A stretch of DNA of 64,000 nucleotides from Jiangella rhizosphaerae (GTDB taxonomy: Bacteria > Actinomycetota > Actinomycetes > Jiangellales > Jiangellaceae). Location of the stretch: positions 1 to 64,000 of the forward strand of contig NZ_QUAL01000188.1 in NCBI RefSeq assembly GCF_003579925.1, given 5' to 3'. This document shows positions 24,731 through 34,264 of this stretch, in pieces (the stretch's first letter is position 1; each line of letters opens with the position of its first letter). A program made the position numbers and the translations under genes. The notes beneath the pieces are model-generated. The model made no database searches. It had not been told where the DNA came from and was given only the letters and a program-made list of their open reading frames with translations.

Positions 24731-25480
24731 TCAGAGCACCCGGGCCGGCGCCCAGCCGAGGACGGCGCGGGTGTCGTCGGGTACGACGGAGACCCCGGCG
24801 ACGTCGGCGGTGACGGTGAACGGCCGGTAGGGCCCGGGCCAGTCCAGCGCCCGATCGATCGCGGCCGCGAGGTCGGCGGCGGCCAGGGCGGGGATCTGGG
24901 CGCCGCTGCCGTCGCGCATGCGCATGGGCCGCGGCGGGTGGCCCTCCGGCGAGCGCCACTGCGGCCAGTCGGCGTCGGGCGTCGGGTAGATCAGCCGCAG
25001 CGAGCAGGCCGGGAGCCCCAGCGACGGTGACAACGCCGCCACGACCTGCTCGCCGAGCCGCTTGGTCAGGCCGTAGGGCGCGACGGCGTCCGGGACGGCG
25101 GTGGCGGGATCGACCGGCCGCGTCGAGTAGGCCTCGAACACCGACATGGTGCTGATGTGCACGAACGAGCGCACCCCCGCGGCCGCCGCCAGCGACATGG
25201 CCAGGTGCGGCGAGCCGACGTTCACCTCGAACGCCAGCCCGTTCGCGACCGGGTCGTAGCCGTCGGCGCGGGGGACGGCGGCAGCCATGTGCACGACACC
25301 GTCGACGCCGTCCAGCGCCGCCCGGACGTCGTCGGGGGAGCGGGCATCACCCCGCACGGACTCCACGCCGCCGGCGGTGACCGGCCGTCGGTCCAGCACC
25401 CGGACGGTGTGCCGCTCCGCCAGGTGCGGGACCACGTTGCTGCCGACCATGCCGGCACCGCCGATGACCAGGACGTGCAT
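24731..25480 (-). CDS. NAD-dependent epimerase/dehydrogenase (extended SDR)
   Basis: 249 aa. Rossmann motif MHVLVIGGAGMVGSNVVPHL, the Asp after strand 2 in VRVLDRR, conserved DGVVHMAAAVPRADG, STMSVFEAY, and an intact catalytic YGLTK. Short, dehydrogenase-like members of this family oxidise uronic acids or epimerise nucleotide sugars; no more can be said. It lies 46 bp downstream of the secreted propeller gene 25527-27920 on the same strand, so it probably belongs to that transcript and thereby to the island regulon. Confidence 0.87.
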   Translation of the reverse strand: MHVLVIGGAGMVGSNVVPHLAERHTVRVLDRRPVTAGGVESVRGDARSPDDVRAALDGVDGVVHMAAAVPRADGYDPVANGLAFEVNVGSPHLAMSLAAAAGVRSFVHISTMSVFEAYSTRPVDPATAVPDAVAPYGLTKRLGEQVVAALSPSLGLPACSLRLIYPTPDADWPQWRSPEGHPPRPMRMRDGSGAQIPALAAADLAAAIDRALDWPGPYRPFTVTADVAGVSVVPDDTRAVLGWAPARVL

Positions 25481-25526
25481 GCCGCCGCTCCTCCCGTCGC
25501 GATCAGTGCCCTCATGCCCTCAGGGG

Positions 25527-27920
25527 TCACAGCGTCGCACACTGGCCGGACCGCTCGCCGCGGACCCGGTTGGGCACACCGTCGTCGGTGGGCGGCTCGG
25601 CGTTGCCCGAGCAGTCGAGCGAGCCGAAGATCGTCGACCCGGACACGACGGCGGCCGGCGCCGGCCCGTTCACCAGCGTCACCGCGCCGCGCACCGTCAC
25701 ATCGGAGAGGACGACGGGCGAGGCGCCGTCGGCCGTCACCGACCCGAACACCGAGCCGCCGTCGACGCGCAGGCCGGCGCCGCCGGTGACGGTCACCGAG
25801 CCGAGCACCGTCGCGCCGTCCAGGCACAACGTCCCCGCCGACGCCGTCAGGTCGCCGCGGTGCGTGCCGGTGACCGTCGTCGTGCAGCGCGGGGTGAACC
25901 GCAACAGCTCGTCGCCGGACGCGACGTACACGTCGCCGTCGCTGTGCGCGGCGAGGTGCGACGCCGACCCGGTCCACAGCTGCTCGACCCCCAGGGTCGA
26001 CGGGTTCACGCGGACCAGCCGGGAGCCCGCCGGCGAGGCGTAGAGCAGCCCGTCGACGGCGCTGAACACGAGGTCGCCGGAGCTGCTGCCGCTCGAGCCC
26101 AGGCTCACCCGCTCCACCACGGACGCCGCCGCCACGTCGACGGCGAACAGGTCGGTCCCCGAGAGGCCCCACAGCCGGCCGGCGTCGTCGAAGGCCAGCG
26201 CCGGGATGGACGGCTTGCCCGGCGACGGGTGCAGCTCCCACAGCAGCCGCCGCTCGGCCACGGACCACGCGAAGACGGTCGCCTCCGGCTGGGTCGGCGG
26301 CGTGGCGGTCTGGCCGCCGTAGATGCTGGTCGACCCGTAGACGACGCCGTCGCGGTAGGCGAGCGCGACGATGCTCTCGTCGTCGATCAGGTCACGCTCG
26401 GCGTGCACCAGGGCGCCGCTGTCGGCGTCGTACAGGGCGAACACGCCGCCCAGCTCGCCGAGGTCGGGCATGGTGCCGACGGCGAGGTGGTCGCCGGCCG
26501 ACGCCAGCGCCCGCGGCCGGATCTGCCGGTCGGCCTTGAAGTCGAACAGCCGCCGCGGGTTGTCGACGGCGCCGGGCTCCGGCGACGGGGAGTACTCCGG
26601 GCTGTGCCAGGGCAGCGCCGGGTCGTAGGAGTACACCCGCGCGTCAGGGTAGGCGCCGACGTAGAGCCGCCCGTCGTGCGTCGTCATCGCCTCGCTCTGC
26701 GAGAACGTGTGGAACTCCTCGCGCACGCCGGTGGCGGGGTCGACGGCCGCGAAGCCGCCGTTGAGGAACCCGCCGGCGTACACCCGCCCGTCGGGACCCT
26801 CGGTGAGCGCGGTGATGTCGATCGGCTCGCCCTCGATGGTGGTCTGGACGAACGACCACGCGCCGGTCGTCGGGTTGTAGCGGAACATCATCCCCCGCCA
26901 GAGCAGGCCGACGATGCTGCGCCCGGGGTAGTCGGGCAGTCCGAGCTCGGCCCAGCCGATGCCGCGGGTGTTGGCCACCCGGCCGGTGAACGGCATGTCG
27001 GTGCCGACGATGCTGCCGTCGCGCGGGTCGTAGCGGACCAGCTCGCCGGCCACGATCAGGTAGACGCGGCCCTCCTCGTCCGGCGGCGACGGCTCCAGCC
27101 CGTGCGCCGTCGCGATGCTGTCGACCCACCGGCCGGCGGCGATGTCCCAGACGTACAGCGGGCTCGGCGAGGCGGACCCGAAGCGGACGTACAGATAGTC
27201 GCCGACGACGTCGACGTCGTAGGCCCAGGCGGTCGAGACGTCCAGGCCGTCCGGCAGCGGCAGGGCGGTGCTGACGCCGGACACCCGGTCGACGGCGAAC
27301 ACCGCGGCGGGGTTCTCGGTGCCGGCGAAGACGGTGTCGCCGTGCACCGCGACGCTGCGCACGTAGGCGTGGGTCGAGGACAGCCGGCCGAAGTCGCGGA
27401 ACGCGCCGGTCGCGGGGTCGTAGCCGAACAGCTTGCCGCCGGGCGACGTGCCGCCGTACACCTGGCCGTCGTCGGCGACCGACACGTCCCAGACGAACGT
27501 CTCGCCGGCGATCGGGTTGCCGAGCGCCTCGACGCCGTCCGCCGCGGTCCAGCGGTAGAGGCCGGGCGCGCCGTAGGTGCCGACGTACACCGAGCCGTCC
27601 GGGCCGGCGTCGACCGCCCAGGACCCGCCCGCGCCGGGCAGGTCGAACCGGGCCACCGCCTCGCCGGTCGCCGGGTCGACGGCGTTGAGGTGCGCCGGCG
27701 CCCCGGACGACGCACTCCACAGCACCGGCGTGCCGTCCGGGCCGGGTGCGAGCGTGCCGCCGATCAGCAGCACGTCCTGCAGGGGCGTGCCGAGCGAGGT
27801 GACCTCACCCGGTGGTGGCGCGTCGGCCGGGGCCTCGCCGGACGCGCCGGCGGGCGGTGCCGCCGCCGCGGTGGCGAGGGCGAGCACGAGGACGGCCGAT
27901 CCGGACAGCAGCGCTCTCAT
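25527..27920 (-). CDS. Secreted beta-propeller protein with C-terminal beta-helix tail (paralogue 1)
   Basis: 797 aa. A Sec-type signal peptide (MRALLSGSAVLVLALATAAA) precedes about 600 residues of NHL/PQQ-like blades with recurring units such as GGKLFGYDPATGAFRDFG and VYAGGFLNGGFAAVDPATG. The last 120 residues are a different module: short hexapeptide-like turns (GSVTVTGGAGLRVDGGSVFG) and four cysteines, the shape of a right-handed beta-helix. Two paralogues follow on the other strand. The protein should act outside the cell, as a binding protein, lyase or scaffold; no catalytic signature is recognised. Island operators lie in the divergent promoter region. Confidence 0.85.
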   Translation of the reverse strand: MRALLSGSAVLVLALATAAAAPPAGASGEAPADAPPPGEVTSLGTPLQDVLLIGGTLAPGPDGTPVLWSASSGAPAHLNAVDPATGEAVARFDLPGAGGSWAVDAGPDGSVYVGTYGAPGLYRWTAADGVEALGNPIAGETFVWDVSVADDGQVYGGTSPGGKLFGYDPATGAFRDFGRLSSTHAYVRSVAVHGDTVFAGTENPAAVFAVDRVSGVSTALPLPDGLDVSTAWAYDVDVVGDYLYVRFGSASPSPLYVWDIAAGRWVDSIATAHGLEPSPPDEEGRVYLIVAGELVRYDPRDGSIVGTDMPFTGRVANTRGIGWAELGLPDYPGRSIVGLLWRGMMFRYNPTTGAWSFVQTTIEGEPIDITALTEGPDGRVYAGGFLNGGFAAVDPATGVREEFHTFSQSEAMTTHDGRLYVGAYPDARVYSYDPALPWHSPEYSPSPEPGAVDNPRRLFDFKADRQIRPRALASAGDHLAVGTMPDLGELGGVFALYDADSGALVHAERDLIDDESIVALAYRDGVVYGSTSIYGGQTATPPTQPEATVFAWSVAERRLLWELHPSPGKPSIPALAFDDAGRLWGLSGTDLFAVDVAAASVVERVSLGSSGSSSGDLVFSAVDGLLYASPAGSRLVRVNPSTLGVEQLWTGSASHLAAHSDGDVYVASGDELLRFTPRCTTTVTGTHRGDLTASAGTLCLDGATVLGSVTVTGGAGLRVDGGSVFGSVTADGASPVVLSDVTVRGAVTLVNGPAPAAVVSGSTIFGSLDCSGNAEPPTDDGVPNRVRGERSGQCATL

Positions 27921-27981
27921 CGCGGGGACCTCCGAGACGGCGAATGGGGGATCTGCACCGGGAGGCTACCGATCGCACGGA

Positions 27982-27999
27982 TATCGGGCAAGGCCGAAA
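27982..27999. promoter_or_regulatory. Island operator, site 4
   Basis: TATCGGGCAAGGCCGAAA, half-sites TATCGG / CCGAAA. It lies 62 bp upstream of the minus-strand propeller gene, in the 169-bp divergent region. Confidence 0.6.
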
Positions 28000-28011
28000 T
28001 TCCCGGAGGTC

Positions 28012-28041
28012 TTGCCCAGGCTCGCCGCCGGCTGCCAGGAT
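28012..28041 (+). promoter_or_regulatory. Possible promoter of propeller genes 2-3
   Basis: TTGCCC (28012-28017), 18-bp spacer, CAGGAT (28036-28041). Weak match; its start point would fall at operator site 5. Confidence 0.35.
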
Positions 28042-28048
28042 GACCGCC

Positions 28049-28066
28049 TAACGGGCCAGGCCGAAA
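28049..28066. promoter_or_regulatory. Island operator, site 5
   Basis: TAACGGGCCAGGCCGAAA, half-sites TAACGG / CCGAAA. It lies 23 bp before the TTG start of propeller 2 and shares the core GGGCCAGGCCGA with site 3. Confidence 0.6.
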
Positions 28067-28089
28067 TGACCGATCGCGAGGAGGATGCC

Positions 28090-30552
28090 TTGACGAGGCT
28101 GCACCGATCGTCGCTGGCGGCAGTGGCCGCCGCACTCGTGCTGTCGCTGACGGTGCCGGTGGCCGGCGCGGGAACGGACGCCGCGACGGAGCCCGCTTCG
28201 GCACCGCGCGCCGCGTCCGCGCCGGTCGTCGGGGCCGAGGAATCCCTCGGCTACCCGATCGAGGGCCGCGTGCTGTCGCAGGAGCAGTCCCAGGGCGTCG
28301 ACGCGCAGGGACGGCCGCAGGCGTACTGGGTGACCGCGGGCAACGAGGAGACCCCCGGGATGTTCCAGGTCACCGACCTGCGCAGCGCCGAGGTGGTGTT
28401 CGCCGAGCGGCTGCCGGCCGGGATCAACAGCTGGGCCAGCACGTTCAGCGTCGCCGACGGCACCGTCTACTTCGGCATGACCGAGGGCCAGCTGTACTCC
28501 TGGACGCCGGGCGACGACGCGGTGACGGCGCTGGGCGTGCCCTTCGCCGGCGAGGGGATCTGGCGGCTGGACGCCGCGCCGGACGGCATCGTCTACGGCG
28601 GGACGTACCCCGGCGGCCGGCTGTTCGCCTACGACCCCGCCACGGGTGCGTTCACCGACCACGGCCAGGCGGTGCCGGGCGAGACGTACGCCCGCACGCT
28701 GGAGGCCGACGAGGACAGCGTCTGGGTCGGCACCCAGCCGCGGGCCCGGCTGACCCGCTTCGACCGCGCGACCGGGCAGTTCCACCAGGTCGCGCTGCCG
28801 GCGCAGTACGAGACCCACGAGGTGGTCTACGACATGACGCTGGCCCGCGACTACCTGCTGCTGCGCGTGCAGCCGTCCAACGACCTGCTGGTCTACGACA
28901 CCGGCAGCGGCGAGTTCGTGAACATCGTCCCGGGCATCTCCGGGCGGGCCATCTCGCCGCCGGACCCCGCGGGGAAGTACGTCTACTTCCGCATCGCCGC
29001 CGTCGGCATCGTCGCCTACGACCTCGACACCCACACCTACGCGCCGGTCGGCTGGGCGCCGAACGCGTTCCCCGGCAGCTGGGCCTGGGTCGACCTCGAC
29101 CACCCCGACTTCCCGGGCCGGTCGCTGGCGATGACCTACTACTACGGCCGCATCTACATCTGGAACCCGGAGACGAGGAAGGGCCGCTACATCGGCGAGG
29201 CCGACCTGCAGGGTGCACCGAACACCATCACCGCACTCGGCTCCGGCCCCGACGGCGCCGTGTACGCCGGCGCGTTCCTGTCCCCGCCGGGCATGGCCCG
29301 GTTCGACCCCGCCGCCGGCGCGACGACGCTGCTGGCCGGCGCCGGGCAGGTCGAGGGGTTCGGCACCTACGGCGACCACCTGGTGTTCGGCCGCTACCCG
29401 AACGCCGGGCTGCTCGACTTCGACACGACCAAGCCGTGGAGTATGGGCACCAACCCGGGCCCGGCCGCCGTCATCACCGCCGAGCAAGACCGGCCGCAGG
29501 CCTTCGCCCAGGTCGGCGACGTCATGGCGGTGGGCAGCGTGCCGAAGTCGGGCCGGCTCGGCGGCGCGCTGAGCCTGTGGGACCCGGCCACCGGGCAGGT
29601 GGTGACGCACCGCCACGTCGTGCCGGACCAGAGCGTGGTGTCGCTGGCCGAGCGGGACGGGCTGCTCTACGGCGGCACGTCGGTCAACGGCGGCTACGGC
29701 ATCGACCCGGTGGCCACCGAGGCCGAGCTGTTCGTCGCCGACCCCGCCACCGGCGCCGTCCTGCACCGGCTGGTGCCGGTCCCGGGCGGCCGGGCGGTCA
29801 ACGGGCTGACGTTCGACGCCGACGGCACGCTGTGGGGCGTCGCGGACGGGACGCTGTTCACGTACGACACCGCCGCGCGCGCCGTCACCCGCGCGGAGCG
29901 GCTGTTCCCGCGCACCACGACCATGTACGGCCAGGACCGGCAGCTGCTGTTCCGCGAGGACGGCTACCTCTACGTCACCAGCTCCGGCAGCCTGTGGCGG
30001 GTCGACCCGCGGACCTGGGCCGTCACTGAGCTGGCGTCGGCCGGCGTGGGGTCGCTGGCCCGCGACGACGCCGGCTACCTCTACTACACCCGTGGCGCGG
30101 CGCTGTACCGGTGGAACTTCTCGCTGCGGCCCCAGCCGGTCTGCGACGTGACGGTCACCGGTCCGCACGCGGGCCCGCTGACGGTCACGGCCGGGACCAC
30201 GTGCCTCGACGGCGCGGACGTCGACGGCCCGGTCCAGGTCAGCCCGGGCGCGGTCCTGGTGGCGGAGGACTCCGCGGTGCGCGGACCGGTGCGCGCGGTC
30301 GGCGCCGGCGGCGTCACGCTCGACGGCGTGACGGTGACCGGCCCGCTCTCGGTGACCGGCGCCGTCGGCGAGGTGTGGATCGACGGCACGACGGTGGACG
30401 GCCCGGTGGAGCTGCTGTCCAACTCCGGCGGCACGACGGTGTCCGGCCTCACCGTGACCGGCCCGCTCAGCTGCACCGGCAACGAGCCGCCGCCGGTGCT
30501 CGAGGACCTCGACGTCGACGGCCCGGTGTCCGGGCAGTGCAGGGAGGCATGA
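28090..30552 (+). CDS. Secreted beta-propeller protein with C-terminal beta-helix tail (paralogue 2)
   Basis: 820 aa from TTG 28090, chosen because GAGGAGG sits 3-9 bases upstream; ATG 28066 overlaps the operator and has no ribosome-binding site. Signal peptide LTRLHRSSLAAVAAALVLSL is followed by blades such as GIVYGGTYPGGRLFAYDPAT and AVYAGAFLSPPGMARFDPAA. The last 130 residues repeat the beta-helix tail (CDVTVTGPHAGPLTVTAG, CLDGADVDGPVQVSPG, LSCTGN, GQC). It overlaps the next gene by 1 bp, so both are co-translated. Function outside the cell is likely; no enzyme class can be assigned. Confidence 0.83.
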   Translation: MTRLHRSSLAAVAAALVLSLTVPVAGAGTDAATEPASAPRAASAPVVGAEESLGYPIEGRVLSQEQSQGVDAQGRPQAYWVTAGNEETPGMFQVTDLRSAEVVFAERLPAGINSWASTFSVADGTVYFGMTEGQLYSWTPGDDAVTALGVPFAGEGIWRLDAAPDGIVYGGTYPGGRLFAYDPATGAFTDHGQAVPGETYARTLEADEDSVWVGTQPRARLTRFDRATGQFHQVALPAQYETHEVVYDMTLARDYLLLRVQPSNDLLVYDTGSGEFVNIVPGISGRAISPPDPAGKYVYFRIAAVGIVAYDLDTHTYAPVGWAPNAFPGSWAWVDLDHPDFPGRSLAMTYYYGRIYIWNPETRKGRYIGEADLQGAPNTITALGSGPDGAVYAGAFLSPPGMARFDPAAGATTLLAGAGQVEGFGTYGDHLVFGRYPNAGLLDFDTTKPWSMGTNPGPAAVITAEQDRPQAFAQVGDVMAVGSVPKSGRLGGALSLWDPATGQVVTHRHVVPDQSVVSLAERDGLLYGGTSVNGGYGIDPVATEAELFVADPATGAVLHRLVPVPGGRAVNGLTFDADGTLWGVADGTLFTYDTAARAVTRAERLFPRTTTMYGQDRQLLFREDGYLYVTSSGSLWRVDPRTWAVTELASAGVGSLARDDAGYLYYTRGAALYRWNFSLRPQPVCDVTVTGPHAGPLTVTAGTTCLDGADVDGPVQVSPGAVLVAEDSAVRGPVRAVGAGGVTLDGVTVTGPLSVTGAVGEVWIDGTTVDGPVELLSNSGGTTVSGLTVTGPLSCTGNEPPPVLEDLDVDGPVSGQCREA

Positions 30553-33242
30553 TGCGACGCCTGATCACCTGGTTCGCCGCCGTACTGGTCGCGGCGGCCA
30601 CGCTGACGGCCGGCGCGCAGGCCGTCGAGTATCCGGTGTTCAAGGACATCGGCGGGATGCCGCTGAACGCCGTCACCGCGCCCGGATCGGCGGTCGGCCA
30701 CGGACCGGACGGCGAACCGTGGCTGTACCTGGTGTCGTCGGGCAGCCCGGCGGTGCTCAGCGTCGTCGACGCCCGCGACGGCAGCCGGGTGCACGAGTTC
30801 CCGCTGCCCGGATCGTCAGGCTCGTGGGCGGTCGACGTCACGCCGAACGGCGACGTCTACGTCGGCACCTACGGCGAGGGGCGCGTGTACCGGTACCGGC
30901 CGGGCGCCGCGGCCGTCGAGGACCTCGGCGTGGCGGTGGCCGGTGAGACCTTCGTCTGGTCCGTCACGCACGACGAGAACGGCGTCGTCTACGGCGGCAC
31001 CGGCCAGTCCCGGGCCACCGTGTTCCGGTACGACCCGGCCACCGGCGCGACGACGAACCTCGGCTCGCTCGCGCCGGACGCCGACCCGCTGATCGTGCGC
31101 GGCATCGCCGCCGCCGGCGGCAAGGTCTACGCCGGCACCCACGCCACCACGAGCGTCGTCGAGATCGATGCGGCGACGGGGGAGCGGCGCGACCTGGGGC
31201 TGCCGCCGGGCGCCGACCCGGCGGCCGGGGTGTACGACCTCGACGTCCGCGGCCGGCTGCTGTTCGCCCGGTTCAGCCTGTCCGGCTCGCCGTCGCCGCT
31301 GCACGTCTACGACCTGGACGCCGGCGCCTGGGTCCAGGAGATCCCGGACGCCCACGGGCTGAGCGTGTCGCCGGTCGCCGCCGACGGGCGCACCGTCTAC
31401 TTCGTCCGCGACCAGACACTGCACACTTACGACCTGGTGGAGCGGGCCTACGCGGCGACGTCGCTGACCGGCGTCAGCGACGTGCGCGGCTTCGACTTCC
31501 TGGACCTCGGCGACCCTGAGTGGCCCGGCGCCACCCTCGTCGGCCTCGACCACGTCGGCCGCTACTTCGTCTACTCGCCGGAGACGGGCCGGTCCGAGCT
31601 GCGTACCGCGGACGCCGTCGCGGCGCCGGGACCGGTCCGCTCGATCGCCGAGGGCCCGGACGGCCTGCTCTACGTGGGCACCTTCCTGGCCGGGGGCATG
31701 GCTAGCTACGACCCGCGGACCGGCGCGAAGACGCAGTTCGCCTCGGAGATCAGCCAGGCCGAGGGCATGGTCACCCATGACGGCGCCCTCTACGTCGGCA
31801 CCTACCCGTGGGGCGAGATCCTCCGCTACGACCCGGACCAGCCGGCCGAGCCGGGCGTGAACCCGAAGCCGGTGCTGCGGCTGTACGAGGACCACGGCCA
31901 GTCCCGCCCGTTCGCGCTGGCCTCGGCCGGCGACCATCTCGCGATCGGCACGGTGGCGAAGAACGGCTCGCCCGGCGGCGGCCTGACGCTGCTGAACACG
32001 CGCACCGGCGAGTCGTGGTTCGACGACGTCGTGCCCGGGCAGAGCGTGGTCGCGCTGACCTACCGCGACGGCGTGCTCTACGGCGCCACCTCGGTGTACG
32101 GCGGCGTCGGCGGGCCGCGGCCCACCCAGACCGATGCCGTCGTCTTCGCCTACGACATCGAGGAACGGCGCAAGCTCTGGGAGATCGCGCCGATGCCCGG
32201 CGAGGGCGCCATCGGCGAGCTCGCCTTCGACGAGAACGGCAAGCTGTGGAGCCACACGACGGTGTCGGTGTTCCGCATCGACGTCGCGACGCGGACGGTC
32301 GAGGCGCGCCGCAACTACGAGCCGTACCCGTGGGACACCATCGACTACGCGCACGTCGGCTCGCGGCTCTGGTACGACCCGCACGTCGACCAGCTCTACG
32401 TCGTCTCCCAGCGGAACATGTACCGGATCGACCCCGTGACGCTGGACCGCGCCCGGGTGTTCCGGCCGGCCTCGTACGGGTTGCTGCACACCAACGGCAA
32501 CGTGTACATCGCCCGTGACCTGCAGTACTGGGAGTACACGCCGAGCGCCCGCCCGGCGGCGGCCGCGAGCGTGGCGGCGGACGCCGTCCCGGCCGGCCGG
32601 TCGCAGACGGTCACGTTCACCGGCCTCGGGCCGGGCGAGCAGCTGGAGGTGTGGCTGCGGCCCAACGCCCGGCAGCTGGGCACCGTCCGCGCCGACGCCA
32701 CCGGCACGGCGAGCCTGACCTTCACTGTTCCGCTGGACCGCGGCGGCGAGCTGACCCTGGAGGGCCGCCGGCTCTCGACCCGGGGCGCGCTGTGGACGTC
32801 CTTCGAGGCCACGGCGCCGGTGTGCGACGTCACCGTCGACGGACCGCACGCGGGCCCGGTGCGGGTCACGTCCGGCCTCACCTGCCTGGACGGCGCGACG
32901 GTGGGCGGCTCGGTTCAGGTGAGCCCCGGGGCGATGCTGGCCGTCACGGACTCGGCGGTCGCCGGTCCGCTGCGCACCGACCGCGCCGGCGGCGTGGTGC
33001 TGGCCGGCGCGACGGTGGGCGGCCCGGTGACGGTGACCGGCAGCACCGGCGCGGTGTCGATCACGCGGTCGTCGCTGAGTGGCTCCGTCTCGCTGGCCGG
33101 CAACACCGGCGGCGTCCGGTTCGCCGGGAACCGGGTCGTCGGCGGGCTGTCCTGCGCCGGCAACGATCCGGCGCCGGTCCTGGACGAGCCGAACGAGGTC
33201 ACCGGGCCGGTGCGCGGGCAGTGCGCGGACGGACGGTCGTGA
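30552..33242 (+). CDS. Secreted beta-propeller protein with Ig-like insert and beta-helix tail (paralogue 3)
   Basis: 896 aa. ATG 30552 is preferred over ATG 30549 because AGGGAGG ends at 30547. Signal peptide MRRLITWFAAVLVAAATLTA. The propeller (DGDVYVGTYGEGR-type units and YRYRPGAAAVEDLG) resembles paralogue 1 most. Between propeller and tail an extra segment of about 90 residues (PAGRSQTVTFTGLGPGEQLE) looks Ig-like. The tail has the same four cysteines (CDVTVDGPHAGP, CLDGATVGG, LSCAGN, GQC). It closes the two-gene propeller operon. Confidence 0.83.
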   Translation: MRRLITWFAAVLVAAATLTAGAQAVEYPVFKDIGGMPLNAVTAPGSAVGHGPDGEPWLYLVSSGSPAVLSVVDARDGSRVHEFPLPGSSGSWAVDVTPNGDVYVGTYGEGRVYRYRPGAAAVEDLGVAVAGETFVWSVTHDENGVVYGGTGQSRATVFRYDPATGATTNLGSLAPDADPLIVRGIAAAGGKVYAGTHATTSVVEIDAATGERRDLGLPPGADPAAGVYDLDVRGRLLFARFSLSGSPSPLHVYDLDAGAWVQEIPDAHGLSVSPVAADGRTVYFVRDQTLHTYDLVERAYAATSLTGVSDVRGFDFLDLGDPEWPGATLVGLDHVGRYFVYSPETGRSELRTADAVAAPGPVRSIAEGPDGLLYVGTFLAGGMASYDPRTGAKTQFASEISQAEGMVTHDGALYVGTYPWGEILRYDPDQPAEPGVNPKPVLRLYEDHGQSRPFALASAGDHLAIGTVAKNGSPGGGLTLLNTRTGESWFDDVVPGQSVVALTYRDGVLYGATSVYGGVGGPRPTQTDAVVFAYDIEERRKLWEIAPMPGEGAIGELAFDENGKLWSHTTVSVFRIDVATRTVEARRNYEPYPWDTIDYAHVGSRLWYDPHVDQLYVVSQRNMYRIDPVTLDRARVFRPASYGLLHTNGNVYIARDLQYWEYTPSARPAAAASVAADAVPAGRSQTVTFTGLGPGEQLEVWLRPNARQLGTVRADATGTASLTFTVPLDRGGELTLEGRRLSTRGALWTSFEATAPVCDVTVDGPHAGPVRVTSGLTCLDGATVGGSVQVSPGAMLAVTDSAVAGPLRTDRAGGVVLAGATVGGPVTVTGSTGAVSITRSSLSGSVSLAGNTGGVRFAGNRVVGGLSCAGNDPAPVLDEPNEVTGPVRGQCADGRS

Positions 33243-33276
33243 CCGGCCGGCGCCCGACAATGGATAGTCTGCATCG

Positions 33277-34227
33277 GTGGCGAACACGCGAGGCGCGGCG
33301 GAGCTGACCGGACGGCTGCGGTGGTCCCTGGTGGCCGCGGCCGCGACACCCATGCGGGCCGACGGCAGCACCGACCCCGACGTCTGCGAGGCCTACTTCG
33401 GGCAGCTGGTGCGCGGCGGCGCCGGCGGGCTGGCCGTCGCCGCGCACACCGGCCGGGGCGACCGGCTGTCCATCGCCACCAAGTCCGAGCTGGTCCGCCG
33501 CGCCGCCACCTTGGGCGTCCCGGTGCTCGCCGGGGTCGGCGGCAGCGCGGAGGGCCCCGGCCACGACCTCGAGTGGGCGGCGACGGCGGGCGCGGCCGGC
33601 GCCGACGCGCTGCTGGTTTTCCCGCCCGCCGACGCCGACCCCGACGCCGTCGTCGCCCACCACGAGGCGGTCGCCCGGGCGTCCGGGCTGCCGCTGATCG
33701 CGTTCGACCTCTACTTCCGGCCGTACGCGCCTGAGACGCTGGCGCGGGTGCTCGACCTGCCGGACGTGTGCGCGTTCAAGCCGGCCCGCCTGCACGACGC
33801 CATCGCCTGCCAGGAGAGCATCGCGGCCGCCCGATCGCGCGGCCTGCTCGTCCTGACCGGCGAGGATCGCATGCTCGGCGCGTCGCTCATGTGGGGTGCC
33901 GAGGGTGCGCTGATCGGGCTGGCGGCGGCCTCAGTGCAGATCACGGTGGCCGCGGTCGAGACGTTCGCGGCGGCGGTGCACACGTCGGCGCGCGACGCCG
34001 CGGCCCGGTTCCTGGAGGTGTCGGCGATCGTCGACGAGGTGGCCCGGGTGACGTTCCGCCCGCCCTACGAGGGCTACGTGCAGCGCATGCTGTGGCTGGC
34101 CGCCGACGAGGGCACCGTGCCGGCCGAGTTCGCCGTCGACCCCTACCGGCCCGCCGACCTCGACGACGCCGAGCGCGACGAGGTGGTCCGCGTCGTGCGG
34201 CAGTGCCGCGACCAGGTGCGCCGCTGA
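33277..34227 (+). CDS. Dihydrodipicolinate synthase-fold aldolase/lyase 2
   Basis: 316 aa. Family features: head [34 protein letters not shown] replacing the usual GTTGE loop, Y146 in [11 protein letters not shown] and Schiff-base K168 in [11 protein letters not shown]. Like the enzyme at 19575 it should act on a 2-keto acid. GTG 33277 starts 34 bp after propeller 3; TAGTCT 11 bp upstream may be an own -10, but read-through from the propeller operon is equally possible. It ends the island; rarA follows. Confidence 0.85.
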   Translation: MANTRGAAELTGRLRWSLVAAAATPMRADGSTDPDVCEAYFGQLVRGGAGGLAVAAHTGRGDRLSIATKSELVRRAATLGVPVLAGVGGSAEGPGHDLEWAATAGAAGADALLVFPPADADPDAVVAHHEAVARASGLPLIAFDLYFRPYAPETLARVLDLPDVCAFKPARLHDAIACQESIAAARSRGLLVLTGEDRMLGASLMWGAEGALIGLAAASVQITVAAVETFAAAVHTSARDAAARFLEVSAIVDEVARVTFRPPYEGYVQRMLWLAADEGTVPAEFAVDPYRPADLDDAERDEVVRVVRQCRDQVRR

Positions 34228-34264
34228 CACCTGGTGTCAGCGTGACCGCGTAGGCTCGCAGATC

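Noticed and set aside
25287-28043. Long plus-strand open frame of 918 codons
   Set aside because: Antisense to the secreted propeller gene 25527-27920, which has a signal peptide, repeats and a ribosome-binding context; the plus frame is Arg/Val/Gly noise.
28066-28089. ATG 28066 as the start of propeller 2
   Set aside because: It overlaps the operator, lacks a ribosome-binding site and would put acidic residues before the signal peptide; TTG 28090 has GAGGAGG at proper spacing.
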